Shown one piece after another: positions 15,149 through 23,355 of a stretch of 64,000 nucleotides of DNA; within the stretch, counting starts at the first letter, position 1, and every line of letters begins with the position of its first letter. The position numbers were made by a program, and so were the translations under genes. The DNA is from Micromonospora coriariae (lineage in GTDB: Bacteria > Actinomycetota > Actinomycetes > Mycobacteriales > Micromonosporaceae): the NCBI RefSeq assembly GCF_900091455.1, contig NZ_LT607412.1:2480001-2544000 (forward strand), in the 5' to 3' direction. Under the pieces are notes generated by a model. The model had not been told where the DNA came from. It worked only from the letters and a program-made list of their open reading frames with translations, and searched no databases.

Positions 15149-15853
15149 TCAGCGGCCGAGTTGTCGTTCGGTGGCCGTGCCGCCGAGGTCCCGGCCACCC
15201 AGGTCCGCGCGGCGTCCGGCCTGCGCCCCGGACCCGAAGCCGGTGCCGGCCAGCCGGCGCGGCGGTGCGGTGCGCAGCCGCGGGTACTGCTCGGCGAGTC
15301 GCCGTTGCACCCGGTCGGAGCGGTCGGCCAGCACGAGTGCCACCGACGGCGTGCCCGAGTCACTGGCCGCCGCCGTTTCGGCCGCCCAGAGCCGCCCCCC
15401 GATCACCTGCGCGAACCCGGCGAGCCAGGACCGGCGGAAGGCGGCCGGATGCTCGCCGGCCGGCACCGCCGTGCCGGCCAGGCCGTGCGCCGCCTGCACG
15501 AGCAGCGACGTGAAGAGCAGGTCCACCCGTTCCAGGTCGCTGGCGAAGCCGAACAGGTGCAACGCGAACCCGTTGCCCTGCCGACGGCGTACGCAGCGGC
15601 AGCGCAGCGGTTCGGCGACCGCGGCGAGCAGGCCGACCTTGTCCCGGGCGTACGGAGCGACGATGTCCATTACGCGGTCGCCGACCGGGTCGGTGGCCGG
15701 GTCCCGGGCGGCGAGCAGTGCCCGGTCCACTCCGTAGCGGGCGATCAATTCGGTGGCCTTGGCCGTGAACGCCGCGGACTCGGCGGGCGTGCAGGCCGGG
15801 TCCTCGGCCTGGGCCAGCAGTTTGCGCACCTTGCTGAGCATGGCCTCGGACAT
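15149..15853 (-). CDS. DUF2786 domain-containing protein
   Basis: 234 residues from the ATG of MSEAMLSKVRKLLAQAEDP, preceded by CTGGGGGC. The first ~45 residues are the DUF2786 motif (KVRKLLAQAEDPACTPAESA, then KATELIARYGVD). The middle part (LHLFGFASDLERVDLLFTSL) matches the extended family seen in phages and actinobacteria. The C-terminal 40 residues are Gly/Arg-rich. The function of DUF2786 is not established; it often occurs near DNA-handling genes, which is not the case here. Convergent with the SRPBCC gene, 23 bp apart. Confidence 0.82.
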   Translation of the reverse strand: MSEAMLSKVRKLLAQAEDPACTPAESAAFTAKATELIARYGVDRALLAARDPATDPVGDRVMDIVAPYARDKVGLLAAVAEPLRCRCVRRRQGNGFALHLFGFASDLERVDLLFTSLLVQAAHGLAGTAVPAGEHPAAFRRSWLAGFAQVIGGRLWAAETAAASDSGTPSVALVLADRSDRVQRRLAEQYPRLRTAPPRRLAGTGFGSGAQAGRRADLGGRDLGGTATERQLGR

Positions 15854-15979
15854 GCCCCCAGAGCTATCACATCCACCGCCCGGCACGGGGCCGCGCCGGC
15901 ATCGATCGATCCGTATCATCGTCACGATCGACTCCAGCGTCCGATACGGACGGTCAGATCAACTGTTCCGGAGGCAAGC

Positions 15980-16402
15980 ATGTCATCCCCGAGCGCCCGC
16001 CTGTTCGCCACCGCCACGGCCGCCGCGCTGTTCTCGATCGGCGCACCCGCCGGGGCCGCGCAGGCCGCCCCCGAGGTGAACCTCTCCGCCCCGCTCGCCA
16101 CCTGTTACGGCGGGGCCGTCCGCTCCTACTTCCAGACCGGCGGCTACGGCGGCCAGGCCGGCACGTACCGCACCACGAGCCGCTGCGGGGACATCAACGT
16201 ACGCAACGCCAGCGCGTACGGCACCGAGGCGTGCGTGATATTCGTCGACAAGACGGGCGCCTGCAACTACTGGACCTACCTACCGGCCAGCTCAGGCTGG
16301 GTCGTGGTGGCGACGAACGTCCGCGACGGGGTCAACTTCCGGGTCCGCTTCGACAACCTGCGCTACGAGTACGAGCCGCTGGTCGCCTACCACGCGTTCT
16401 GA
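15980..16402 (+). CDS. Small secreted protein with four cysteines, unknown function
   Basis: 140 residues. Sec signal peptide with hydrophobic core LFATATAAALFSIGAPAGAA and cleavage after AQA. The mature part (~111 residues) has four Cys (42, 69, 85 and 95), so two disulfides are likely, and many Tyr/Gly residues (SYFQTGGYGGQAGTYRT). The end is rich in aromatic beta segments (FRVRFDNLRYEYEPLVAY). It resembles small extracellular actinomycete proteins of unknown role. A good SD (GGAGG, 15970-15974) precedes the ATG. Confidence 0.75.
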   Translation: MSSPSARLFATATAAALFSIGAPAGAAQAAPEVNLSAPLATCYGGAVRSYFQTGGYGGQAGTYRTTSRCGDINVRNASAYGTEACVIFVDKTGACNYWTYLPASSGWVVVATNVRDGVNFRVRFDNLRYEYEPLVAYHAF

Positions 16403-16457
16403 GCGATCCACCCGTCGCGACGTCCGACCCCGACGGCCGTCGCGACGGGCGACGCCG

Positions 16458-16847
16458 TCAGGCGCCCCTGCTGCGCAGGGTGGCGATCGTCGACCCGGCG
16501 AGGGTGAGCAGGCAGTCGGGGAGCAGCCCGTCGGCCTCCGCCGCGCCGAACAGCGCCTCCCCGGTCGGCACGTCCCGGTTCGCGTACGCGCTGACGAAGC
16601 GCGCCACCCAGCGGGTGTCGTAATCCGCCTGATCGATTCCGGGGAAGTCCAGGGCGCAGCCGCTGCCGGGCGGCGCGTCACCGAGCATCGTCGCGGCCAG
16701 GCACCAGGCGACCCCGTAGGCGCCACTCAGGCCGGCGCGTTCGACGACCGCGTCGAATGTCCCCACCACCGCGTCGCCATCCCCGGCGAGCGCCGAACGG
16801 AGCACGGCGGCCGCGTCATCGAACGTCTGCTGTGGTAGGTCGGTCAC
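16458..16847 (-). CDS. Conserved hypothetical protein
   Basis: 129 residues from GTG 16847. It is predicted all-helical: FDDAAAVLRSALAGDGDAV, AYGVAWCLAATMLG, TRWVARFVSAYANRD, LLPDCLLTLAGSTIATLRS. There is no signal peptide or membrane segment. It is convergent with the secreted-protein gene. The composition and clean frame support a real gene, but no family is recognised. Confidence 0.65.
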   Translation of the reverse strand: MTDLPQQTFDDAAAVLRSALAGDGDAVVGTFDAVVERAGLSGAYGVAWCLAATMLGDAPPGSGCALDFPGIDQADYDTRWVARFVSAYANRDVPTGEALFGAAEADGLLPDCLLTLAGSTIATLRSRGA

Positions 16848-17002
16848 TCAGCGCACAGTAGGAGGGCCGGTCAAGGCACCTGTCGATCGTCACTCTCCGT
16901 GTTCAAGGCGGGCGACCTGCGCATTACGCCACCTCCACGGTCCCGCCGCTGGGCCCGGCACGCTAATGTGCGCAGCGGACCTTCGCCGGAGGAAGGACGA
17001 CC

Positions 17003-18346
17003 ATGCTCGTATCACGCCGCTCGCGGGTGGCCTCACTGGCCGCCTGCGCGACGATCCTGCTTGCCACAAGCGCCTGCGGGAATGACAAGGCCGAGGAGAA
17101 AAGCGCCCAACAGGTGCGCCTCTATGGCACGGACGGCAACATGCTCAACTCCTACCCTGCGGAGTTGAAGGAACGTGCCAATCTCGTCGATGGAATGAAG
17201 GGAACGACGCCGCTCACCCCGCTACCGGAGGACTTCAAGAGCCGGCTACGGTCCGTCGATCCGGCGCTGACGGACTACCTCTACTCCGCCGAGACGTACG
17301 ACGCGGTCGTGATCGGGGTGCTCGCCGCCCAACTGGCCGGGAGCACCGACCCGGCGGCCATCGCGAAGCAGATCATCGGCGTGACCAACAACGGTCAACG
17401 CTGCGAGGACCCGGCGAGTTGCCTGGCGCTGGCCCGCGCCGGGCAGGACATCGAGTACCGCAGCGTGTCGCTGACCCGGGCGGGCTTCACCGACAAGGGC
17501 GAGCCGGCCACCGCGAGCTACGCGACGCTGACCTTCGACGGGCAGCAGATCAACGACGGCAAGACCGAGTTCGTCGGGGCGGGCACCGAGTCGGCGGCGA
17601 GCACCAAGGCCCCGCCGAAGCCGCGGAAGCAGCCTGCGGGCGGCAAAGACGACCAGGAGCCGCTGGTTCTGGGCGGCCTGCTGCCGAAGACCGGCGACCT
17701 GGCGATCTCCTATGCGCCGATGGCGGCCGGCGCGGCGCTGGCGATTCAGGAGGTCAACGCCGCTGGCGGCGCGCTGGGCAAGCCGGTGACCTGGCTGGAC
17801 GGCGACGACGGCACCAACCCGGAGGTGGCCAAGGCGACCGTGGCCAAGCACGTGGCGGACGGCGTCAGCCTGATCATCGGCGCCGGTGCATCCGGTATCT
17901 CCCGGGAGGTGCTGCCGGACGTGGTGAAGGCCGGAAAGATTCTCTTTTCGCCGTGCAACACCGACGCCAGCCTGACCGACGTGGAGGACAAGGGTCTCTA
18001 CTTCCGGACCGCCCCGCCGGACAGCCTCCAGGGCCGGGCGCTCGCCGACGTGATCCTCCGCGACGGGTCGCAGAAGATCTCCATCGTCGCCCGTAAGGAC
18101 TCGTACGGCGAGGGCCTCCAGGCCACCGTCCGCGACGAGTTGCAGAAGGCCGGCATCGCCGAGGACCGCATCAAGCTGCTCACCTACGACCCGCCGGCCG
18201 ACGCCAAGGCTGCCCCGGTCGACTTCGCCGGTGGCGCGAAGGAGATCAAGGACTTCGGCGCGGACGCCGTGCTGGTCATCGGCTTCGGCGAATCCGCCCA
18301 GGTGATCCGGGCGCTCGCCGACAGCGGAGTGCAGATCGTGCACTGA
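17003..18346 (+). CDS. ABC-type substrate-binding lipoprotein with permuted lobe order
   Basis: 447 residues. Lipoprotein signal with lipobox around Cys25 (LLATSACGN). The rest is a Leu/Ile/Val-type binding protein, but in reversed order. Residues ~37-190 (YGTDGNMLNSYP, GMKGTTPLTPLPEDFKSRL, VDPALTDYLYSAETYDAVVI) look like the C-terminal part of the family. A Lys/Pro linker follows (STKAPPKPRKQPAGG, ~200-214). Then comes the usual N-terminal part from residue 221 (LVLGGLLPKTGDLAISYAPM, ALAIQEVNAAGGALGKPV, LYFRTAPPDSLQG), and the protein stops at DAVLVIGFGESAQVIRAL, where normal members would continue into YGTDGN. No ABC permease or ATPase genes are adjacent. SD GGAGGAAGG precedes the ATG. Confidence 0.88.
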   Translation: MLVSRRSRVASLAACATILLATSACGNDKAEEKSAQQVRLYGTDGNMLNSYPAELKERANLVDGMKGTTPLTPLPEDFKSRLRSVDPALTDYLYSAETYDAVVIGVLAAQLAGSTDPAAIAKQIIGVTNNGQRCEDPASCLALARAGQDIEYRSVSLTRAGFTDKGEPATASYATLTFDGQQINDGKTEFVGAGTESAASTKAPPKPRKQPAGGKDDQEPLVLGGLLPKTGDLAISYAPMAAGAALAIQEVNAAGGALGKPVTWLDGDDGTNPEVAKATVAKHVADGVSLIIGAGASGISREVLPDVVKAGKILFSPCNTDASLTDVEDKGLYFRTAPPDSLQGRALADVILRDGSQKISIVARKDSYGEGLQATVRDELQKAGIAEDRIKLLTYDPPADAKAAPVDFAGGAKEIKDFGADAVLVIGFGESAQVIRALADSGVQIVH

Positions 18347-18363
18347 GCACCGACAGCGGACTC

Positions 18364-18398
18364 GACGGCCGCACCGGCATCCCGCCGGTGCGGCCGTC
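18364..18398. terminator. Strong bidirectional hairpin between convergent genes
   Basis: GACGGCCGCACCGGC (18364-18378) pairs perfectly with GCCGGTGCGGCCGTC (18384-18398) across a 5-nt loop. Confidence 0.75.
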
Positions 18399-18410
18399 TC
18401 CGTCCCGGGG

Positions 18411-19157
18411 TCACCGGGGCCGGCGGCGCTCCAGGAACTCGGTCATCCGGCGGTGCTTCTCCTCGTCCTCGAAGAGCACCGCCTGGCTGACCAGGTCGAG
18501 CTGCGGGTGCGCGGCGGCCGGCGCGTCCACCGCCAGCTTGGTCAGCCGCAGTGCCAGCGACGAGCCCTGGGCCATCTCGTCCAGCAGCCCGTGCGCCACC
18601 GCCAGCAGGTCGCCGGGCTCGTCCACCACCCGGTTCACCAGGCCGATCCGCAGCGCCTCGGTGGCATCCACCCGCCGGCCGGTGAAGAGCAGCTCCTTGG
18701 CCCGGGCCTCGCCGATGAGCGCGGGCAGCCGGTGGGTCGCGCCGGCGCCGGCCAGGATTCCCAACCGGACCTCCGGCTGGCCGAAGACCGCCCGCGCCGT
18801 GCACACCCGCAGATCGCAGGCGTACGCCAGTTCCGCGCCGCCACCCAGCGCCGGACCGTCCACGGCAGCCACGCTCGGCATCGGCAGCGCCCTGATCCGG
18901 GCGAAGGCGGCCGAGTTGATCGCGGCCAGGGCGTCGGTGCGGCCCCGCTCACGGAGCTGACCGATGTCGGCGCCACCGGCGAAGATGCCCGCCGTGCCCC
19001 CCGTGAGCAACAGCAGGCGGGGGCGCGCCTCCAACTCGGCACAGACCTGGTGCAGCTCGGCGATCAGGTCGGCGTCGATGGCGTTGCGCTTCTCCGGCCG
19101 GTCCAGGGTGACCACCAGCCGGTCCGGCCGCTCCTCGATCCGCAGTCCCCCGCTCAC
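18411..19157 (-). CDS. Enoyl-CoA hydratase/isomerase family protein
   Basis: 248 residues, crotonase fold. DRPEKRNAIDADLI is the N-terminal signature; AGIFAGGADIGQL is the CoA/oxyanion segment; AVDGPALGGGAELAYACDLR forms the oxyanion hole; FGQPEVRLGILAGAGATHRL and ARAKELLFTG carry the two Glu residues that act in hydration. It should hydrate 2-enoyl-CoA to 3-hydroxyacyl-CoA. The GTG start overlaps the upstream dehydrogenase stop by 3 bp, so the two form a coupled pair for consecutive steps of beta-oxidation or a related acyl-CoA pathway. Confidence 0.92.
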   Translation of the reverse strand: MSGGLRIEERPDRLVVTLDRPEKRNAIDADLIAELHQVCAELEARPRLLLLTGGTAGIFAGGADIGQLRERGRTDALAAINSAAFARIRALPMPSVAAVDGPALGGGAELAYACDLRVCTARAVFGQPEVRLGILAGAGATHRLPALIGEARAKELLFTGRRVDATEALRIGLVNRVVDEPGDLLAVAHGLLDEMAQGSSLALRLTKLAVDAPAAAHPQLDLVSQAVLFEDEEKHRRMTEFLERRRPR

Positions 19158-20011
19158 TGCTTGGCACCGCCGTCCCACCTGTAGAAACCGTGCCCGGACT
19201 TCTTGCCCAGCCGTCCGGCGGCCACCATCTCGAGAAGCAACGGCGGCGGCGCGAAGCGATCGCCGTACGCGGCCTGGAGGGTGCGGGCGATGTCCAGCCG
19301 CACGTCCAGGCCGACGAGGTCGGTCAACTCCAGCGGCCCGATCGGGTGCCGATAGCCCAGCACCATCGCCTTGTCGATGTCGGCCGGGCTGGCCACCCCG
19401 TCGGCGACCATCCGGATCGCCTCCAGGCCGAGGGTGACCCCGAGCCGCGAGGTGGCGAAACCCGGCAGGTCGCGTACCACGACGGGGTCCTTGCCCAGCC
19501 GGGCGGCGAGCGCGACGGCCGCGGTGGTGGTCTCCTCGGCGGTGGCCGGGCCGACCACGATCTCCAGCAGCGCCATCGCCCAGACCGGGTTGAAGAAGTG
19601 CAGACCGAGGAAGCGCTCGGGCCGGTCCAGACCGGTGGCCAGGTCACCGATGGCGATGCTGGAGGTGTTGCTGCCCAGCAGCGCCGGGTGCAGCGCGGCG
19701 GCGTCACGCAGCACCGCCCGCTTCAGGTCGAGCCGCTCCGGCACGGCCTCCACGATCACCTCCGGGGCGGGGGCGACCTCGGCGAGAGTCGGGCGCAGTG
19801 TCACCCGCTGACGGTTCGCCGCCGCCTGGTCGGCGCCCAGTTTCCCGCGCTGCACGGCCCGCTCCCACAGCTCGGCGAGCCGGTTCAGCGCGGTCGCGCC
19901 CCGGTCCGGGTCCACCTCGACCAGCTCGACGGCGTGCCCGGCCCCGGCCGCCACGTACGCGATGCCGAGCCCCATCGTGCCCGCACCGACGACCACGAAA
20001 CGATCGCTCAT
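19154..20011 (-). CDS. 3-hydroxyacyl-CoA dehydrogenase family protein
   Basis: 285 residues. N-terminal Rossmann motif FVVVGAGTMGLGIAYVAA, then the catalytic-domain marker LGLHFFNPVWAMALLEIV (active-site His) and the C-terminal helical domain (PGFATSRLGVTLGLEAIRMV, YRHPIGPLELTDLVGLDVRL). It oxidises 3-hydroxyacyl-CoA with NAD; hydroxybutyryl-CoA dehydrogenase-like members share this length. The ATG at 20011 follows a GGGAGGC SD; a GTG one codon upstream is possible. It is the first gene of a two-gene unit with the enoyl-CoA hydratase. Confidence 0.92.
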   Translation of the reverse strand: MSDRFVVVGAGTMGLGIAYVAAGAGHAVELVEVDPDRGATALNRLAELWERAVQRGKLGADQAAANRQRVTLRPTLAEVAPAPEVIVEAVPERLDLKRAVLRDAAALHPALLGSNTSSIAIGDLATGLDRPERFLGLHFFNPVWAMALLEIVVGPATAEETTTAAVALAARLGKDPVVVRDLPGFATSRLGVTLGLEAIRMVADGVASPADIDKAMVLGYRHPIGPLELTDLVGLDVRLDIARTLQAAYGDRFAPPPLLLEMVAAGRLGKKSGHGFYRWDGGAKQ

Positions 20012-20187
20012 CACGCCTCCCTGTCCCGCCCGGCGACGCGCGGGGTCCCCGCCACGCCGGCCCGGGTGATCCGCCTGGTCCGCTCGCTCATGGTGCGACC
20101 CTATTCAGCACGTGGACCCGGCCCATGCGTGGGGGAGCATGGGATCGGGTACAGACGCCCCGTCAACCGAGGGAAGGACCAGTCGAC

Positions 20188-20490
20188 ATGAGCCAGGCAC
20201 CGGAGAGCGTCACCGACCCGGGCAGCACCGACTCCGAGACGGTGGAGACCCGGGGAGACGAGCGCGTCGACCTGCTGCGCGCCGACACCAACAACGACGG
20301 CCAGACCGACGTGTGGGTGGTGGACACGGACGGCGACGGCAAGGCCGACCTGTTCCAGTTCGACACCGACGGTGACGGCAAGGTGGACATCACCATGGTC
20401 GACATCGACGAGGACGGCACCCCCGACGAGGTGGTCGACGGCGACGGCGGCCTCCCGCCCGAGCAACTCCCCCCAACCGTCCAGGTCTGA
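20188..20490 (+). CDS. Small acidic protein with four EF-hand-like calcium loops
   Basis: 100 residues from MSQAPESVTD, preceded by GAGGGAAGGA. The middle carries four consecutive D-x-[DN]-x-D-G-x-x-D loops: DTNNDGQTD, DTDGDGKAD, DTDGDGKVD and DIDEDGTPD, spaced 10-11 residues apart, separated by short hydrophobic strands (VWVV, LFQF, ITMV). Such tight spacing is that of dockerin/thrombospondin type-3-like beta arrays rather than true helix-loop-helix EF hands. No signal peptide is seen, so it would be intracellular. A calcium-binding or buffering role is likely; partner unknown. Confidence 0.8.
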   Translation: MSQAPESVTDPGSTDSETVETRGDERVDLLRADTNNDGQTDVWVVDTDGDGKADLFQFDTDGDGKVDITMVDIDEDGTPDEVVDGDGGLPPEQLPPTVQV

Positions 20491-20549
20491 GGTGTAAGGA
20501 AGGGTCCCTTGTTATCGCCTGGCGATAACAAGGGACCCTTCCTTACACC
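20491..20549. repeat. Intergenic palindrome, family A copy 2 (perfect, 29-bp arms)
   Basis: Arms 20491-20519 (GGTGTAAGGAAGGGTCCCTT...) and 20521-20549 are perfect reverse complements around a single T. It starts right after the stop codon of the preceding gene and lies 12 bp before the end of the convergent gene. It would act as a strong bidirectional terminator or form a cruciform. Confidence 0.92.
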
Positions 20550-20560
20550 CGGGCGGTCGG

Positions 20561-21340
20561 TCAGTCGGCGAGGCGCAGGGTGGCCAGGTAGTAGGGGGCG
20601 TCCCGGTCGTCCACATCGGTCAGCCGCCAGGCGCTGCCCCGCACCAGCTCGGCGAACTCGTCGGCAGAGCAGACCAGGTAGTCGAACCACTCGGTGCCCA
20701 GCTCCCGGTAGCGCAGGCGGAGCCGGAGCTGGCCGCCGAGCCTGCCCCGGCGGCGGTTGCGCTCGTGGTAGCCGGTGTGCAGCGGGTCGCGGGTGCCGTA
20801 CGGGTCGGTGCCGTGCGCGATGATCTGCGCCCCGGGCCGGGCCAGCGCGGCGAGCGCCGCCAGGAACTCCGGTGCCCGCTCCCGTCCCTCGAACAGGCCC
20901 AGGTTGTTGCCGAGGAGCAGGAACGTGTCGTACCGCTGGCCGTCGGCGACGTGCGTGTCCACGGTGCCGTGCACCAGCCGCTGGACCCCGCGGCGCCGGC
21001 TCACCTCCAGCGCGCCGGCCGAGGTGTCCAGCCCGGTGACCGGTACGCCGCGCTCCTGCAGCAGCAACGCGATCCGGCCGGCGCCGGTGCCGATGTCCAG
21101 CGTCTCGCCCCGGACCCGGTCCACCGCCCGGTGGTCGTACGGCTGCCAGTCCGCTGGCCCGTCCAGGTAGTGCGCTGCCGGCGCACCGTTGATCAACCCG
21201 TCGTCCCGCTCAATGATCTCGATGACCGGTCGGGGCAGCCGTCCGCCGACCAGCGGTCGAGGGCCCACCCCCGTGGCCACGGCGAGCGTGTCCCGCAGCA
21301 GTTCGCCGATCACGTCACCGATTTGAGGCTCCCCCGTCAT
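20561..21340 (-). CDS. Class I SAM-dependent methyltransferase
   Basis: 259 residues. Methyltransferase motif I is LDIGTGAGRIALLLQERGVP (residues ~81-100), with acidic motif II at VTGLDTSAGALEVSRRRG and motif IV at YDTFLLLGNNLGLFEG. The N-terminal 80 residues are a helical cap. The C-terminal part (ELGTEWFDYLVCSADEFAEL) is typical of small-molecule methyltransferases. Substrate is not evident. It stands alone, divergent from the F420-type oxidoreductase. Confidence 0.88.
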   Translation of the reverse strand: MTGEPQIGDVIGELLRDTLAVATGVGPRPLVGGRLPRPVIEIIERDDGLINGAPAAHYLDGPADWQPYDHRAVDRVRGETLDIGTGAGRIALLLQERGVPVTGLDTSAGALEVSRRRGVQRLVHGTVDTHVADGQRYDTFLLLGNNLGLFEGRERAPEFLAALAALARPGAQIIAHGTDPYGTRDPLHTGYHERNRRRGRLGGQLRLRLRYRELGTEWFDYLVCSADEFAELVRGSAWRLTDVDDRDAPYYLATLRLAD

Positions 21341-21393
21341 GACGTCACGCTATCCGGCCACTCAGCGGCCCGCAGCGGCCGTATCCTGGCGGC

Positions 21394-21783
21394 GTGACCA
21401 CGCTGGACCGACTGTCGGTGGAGAAGTACATCCTGCTCACGACCTTCCGCAAGGACGGTCGGGCGGTGCCGACTCCCGTCTGGTCGGTCCGCGACGGCGA
21501 CGCGTTGGCGGTCTGGACCCGGGCCGACTCCGGCAAGGTGAAGCGGATCCGCCGCAACGGCGACGTGACAGTGGCGCCGTGCGACGTTCGGGGTCGGCCG
21601 CACGGTGCGGAGGTGCCCGCCCACGCGACGATCTACGGCAACGGCGACACCGGCCGGGTGCGCGACCTGCTCAAGCACAAGTACCGGCTGCTCGGTCGAC
21701 TGAGCCTGCTCGGCAGCCGGCTGCGCCGGGGCGAGGGTGGCACGGTCGGCATCCGGGTGACGCTGGCCGAGGAGCAGGGCTGA
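21394..21783 (+). CDS. PPOX-class F420-dependent oxidoreductase
   Basis: 129 residues with the split beta-barrel flavin/F420 fold: SVEKYILLTTFRKDGRAVPT at the start, then PVWSVRDGDALAVWTRADSG and KVKRIRRNGDVTVAPCDVRG, ending in KYRLLGRLSLLGSRLRRGEG. This matches the Rv1155-like family that reduces substrates with F420H2 in actinobacteria. The GTG start yields MTTLDRLS. Physiological substrate unknown. Confidence 0.87.
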   Translation: MTTLDRLSVEKYILLTTFRKDGRAVPTPVWSVRDGDALAVWTRADSGKVKRIRRNGDVTVAPCDVRGRPHGAEVPAHATIYGNGDTGRVRDLLKHKYRLLGRLSLLGSRLRRGEGGTVGIRVTLAEEQG

Positions 21784-21808
21784 GGCCCGGATGACGCCGG
21801 TCGGACAT

Positions 21809-21846
21809 GGAAAGGGGCGGCGGATCGCGATCCGCCGCCCCTTTCC
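21809..21846. terminator. Perfect 19-bp palindromic hairpin between convergent genes
   Basis: GGAAAGGGGCGGCGGATCG (21809-21827) is directly followed by its exact reverse complement. It lies between the oxidoreductase and bldC ends and probably terminates both. Confidence 0.75.
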
Positions 21847-21862
21847 GCAAACTACTGCCGGC

Positions 21863-22072
21863 TCAGTCGCCCTGCCGCTGCTGCGGGATCTGGCCCTGCA
21901 ACAGCGCCCTGACCTCCGACTCGCGGTATCGACGGTGACCACCCAGCGTGCGGATGGCGCTGAGCTTGCCAGCCTTGGCCCACCGGGTCACCGTCTTCGG
22001 GTCGACACGGAACATCGACGCCACCTCGGCCGGCGTGAGTAGCGGCTCTGGTTCGTGCGTTCGCGATGCCAT
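21863..22072 (-). CDS. bldC: Developmental transcriptional regulator BldC (MerR-like, DNA-binding domain only)
   Basis: 69 residues, consisting only of a winged-helix MerR-type DNA-binding domain: LLTPAEVASMFRVDPKTVTR (helix-turn-helix) and GKLSAIRTLGGHRRYRESEV (wing). The sequence and length match Streptomyces BldC, which binds direct repeats cooperatively and controls entry into differentiation. The neighbours support this: a conserved unknown gene and valine dehydrogenase lie upstream, then DUF3073, purM and purF, the same order as around SCO4091 in S. coelicolor. Expressed alone, convergent with the F420-type gene. Confidence 0.95.
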   Translation of the reverse strand: MASRTHEPEPLLTPAEVASMFRVDPKTVTRWAKAGKLSAIRTLGGHRRYRESEVRALLQGQIPQQRQGD

Positions 22073-22322
22073 CGGTCACTCCTCCACATGTATAGACATC
22101 GGCCGGGGTCCCGCCGGCCGACGCGTCTCCCATGGTCCGGCTAGTCCCCGATGTCCGACATGGGCCGAACGGATGAAGGTCCCTAGACGGACGGATGAAC
22201 CATGCCCGATTTTTACGACTTTTACACGGCAGAAAGTACCTTATTCGGACTCATGATCACGGTTCGTGATGCGTCAATTACGAGTGCACCTCGCCTTGAG
22301 AGCGCTCTACGGGCGATTTGCC
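22073..22322. other. 250-bp region upstream of bldC
   Basis: It contains the bldC leader and promoter. CGGCCGG/CCGGCCG hairpin sequence occurs near 22101-22121. An unusually A/T-rich island (TTTTTACGACTTTTACACGG, 22210-22229) is the probable promoter core, about 140 bp from the ATG, implying a long 5' leader. No gene is seen. Confidence 0.45.
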
Positions 22323-23162
22323 TCAGTTGCACCGCTCCAGCAGCTGCACCGCGCGCCACCGTGCCACCAGCTTGTCGTACGCGGCGGACGCCTCGTCCGC
22401 CTCACCACGGGACAGCCCGGCGAGACCGCCGGCGACCAGCTCAGGGGAGTCGTCCGCGGCCAGCGTCTCATCGGAGAGCAGGTCGACCAGACCGCCGTAG
22501 TCCAGCTCCACCACCGAACGCGGGTGGAACTCCTCCAGCCAGCGGGCCGCCTCCTCCACCGCCTCGGTGATCGGCGCCTCGCCCACCGACTTGCGCAGCA
22601 CCGAGAGTGCCCGCGACGAGCGGCGGCGGGCCTTGGAGATCTCGGTGCGGTAGCGCAGCGCCCGACGGCCCGGCTGGGTGACCAGGTCCCGCTCCGCCGG
22701 GTCGAAGAGCACGAACCAGCGCAGCGGCACACCCCAGGTGGCGATCTGCTCGTGCACCCGGGGCACCCCGTGCTCCAGCACCCGGGCGCCACTGCGCCAG
22801 TCGTCCACGACCGCCCTGGCCTGCCCGGCCAGCACCGGCGGCACGAAGGCGTCGGCGAGCACCGAGGGCACCCCGTCCCGGGCGCTGAGCGCCGCCTCAG
22901 CGACCCGGATCCGCAGGTTCCATGGGCAGACCAGCAGGCTGTCGTCCGTCTCCAGGACGTACGCCTCCTCCGGCGGGTCCGGCAACCGCGTCCAGCCCGC
23001 ACCCAGCGCCTCGATCACCGCCGTCCGCTGCCGGCCGGGGCCCTCCACCGGGGCCACCGCCCGCCCCTCGGAGACGTAGCGACGCCAGTAACTCTGGCGG
23101 TCCCGGTCGAAGGCGGTCAGCGGTTCGTACACGCGCAGGTAAGAAGCGAAGAGCGACGGCAC
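22323..23162 (-). CDS. Conserved actinobacterial protein next to bldC, unknown function
   Basis: 279 residues from a GTG. No signal or membrane segment. It is well ordered: SLFASYLRVYEPLTAFDRDR at the start, WNLRIRVAEAALSARDGVPS, then helical KARRRSSRALSVLRKSVGEA and a C-terminal YDKLVARWRAVQLLERCN. The same position between bldC and valine dehydrogenase is held by SCO4090 in S. coelicolor, so it is probably its orthologue. The function is not known. It is divergent from valine dehydrogenase. Confidence 0.82.
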   Translation of the reverse strand: MPSLFASYLRVYEPLTAFDRDRQSYWRRYVSEGRAVAPVEGPGRQRTAVIEALGAGWTRLPDPPEEAYVLETDDSLLVCPWNLRIRVAEAALSARDGVPSVLADAFVPPVLAGQARAVVDDWRSGARVLEHGVPRVHEQIATWGVPLRWFVLFDPAERDLVTQPGRRALRYRTEISKARRRSSRALSVLRKSVGEAPITEAVEEAARWLEEFHPRSVVELDYGGLVDLLSDETLAADDSPELVAGGLAGLSRGEADEASAAYDKLVARWRAVQLLERCN

Positions 23163-23355
23163 GGCGCGATCCTCCCACGAACCGCACCCCTACGCGGTCA
23201 GCGGCCGGACCACGCGCGCCGCAACGTGAGACGGCAGCGGCGCGTCGGGCGACGCCACGACGGCCGATACTAGGCTCGACCACACCGGCAGCATCCCCGC
23301 CGGGGTCCACCAGGTCCGCGTCCCACAAGGGCGCACACCACTCCAGGAGCAAGCC

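Noticed and set aside
22202..22570. Small gene starting MPDFYDFYTAESTLFG upstream of bldC
   Set aside because: Only the first ~20 residues look protein-like; the rest is Arg/Pro-rich shadow antisense to the conserved unknown gene, and no ribosome site is seen.
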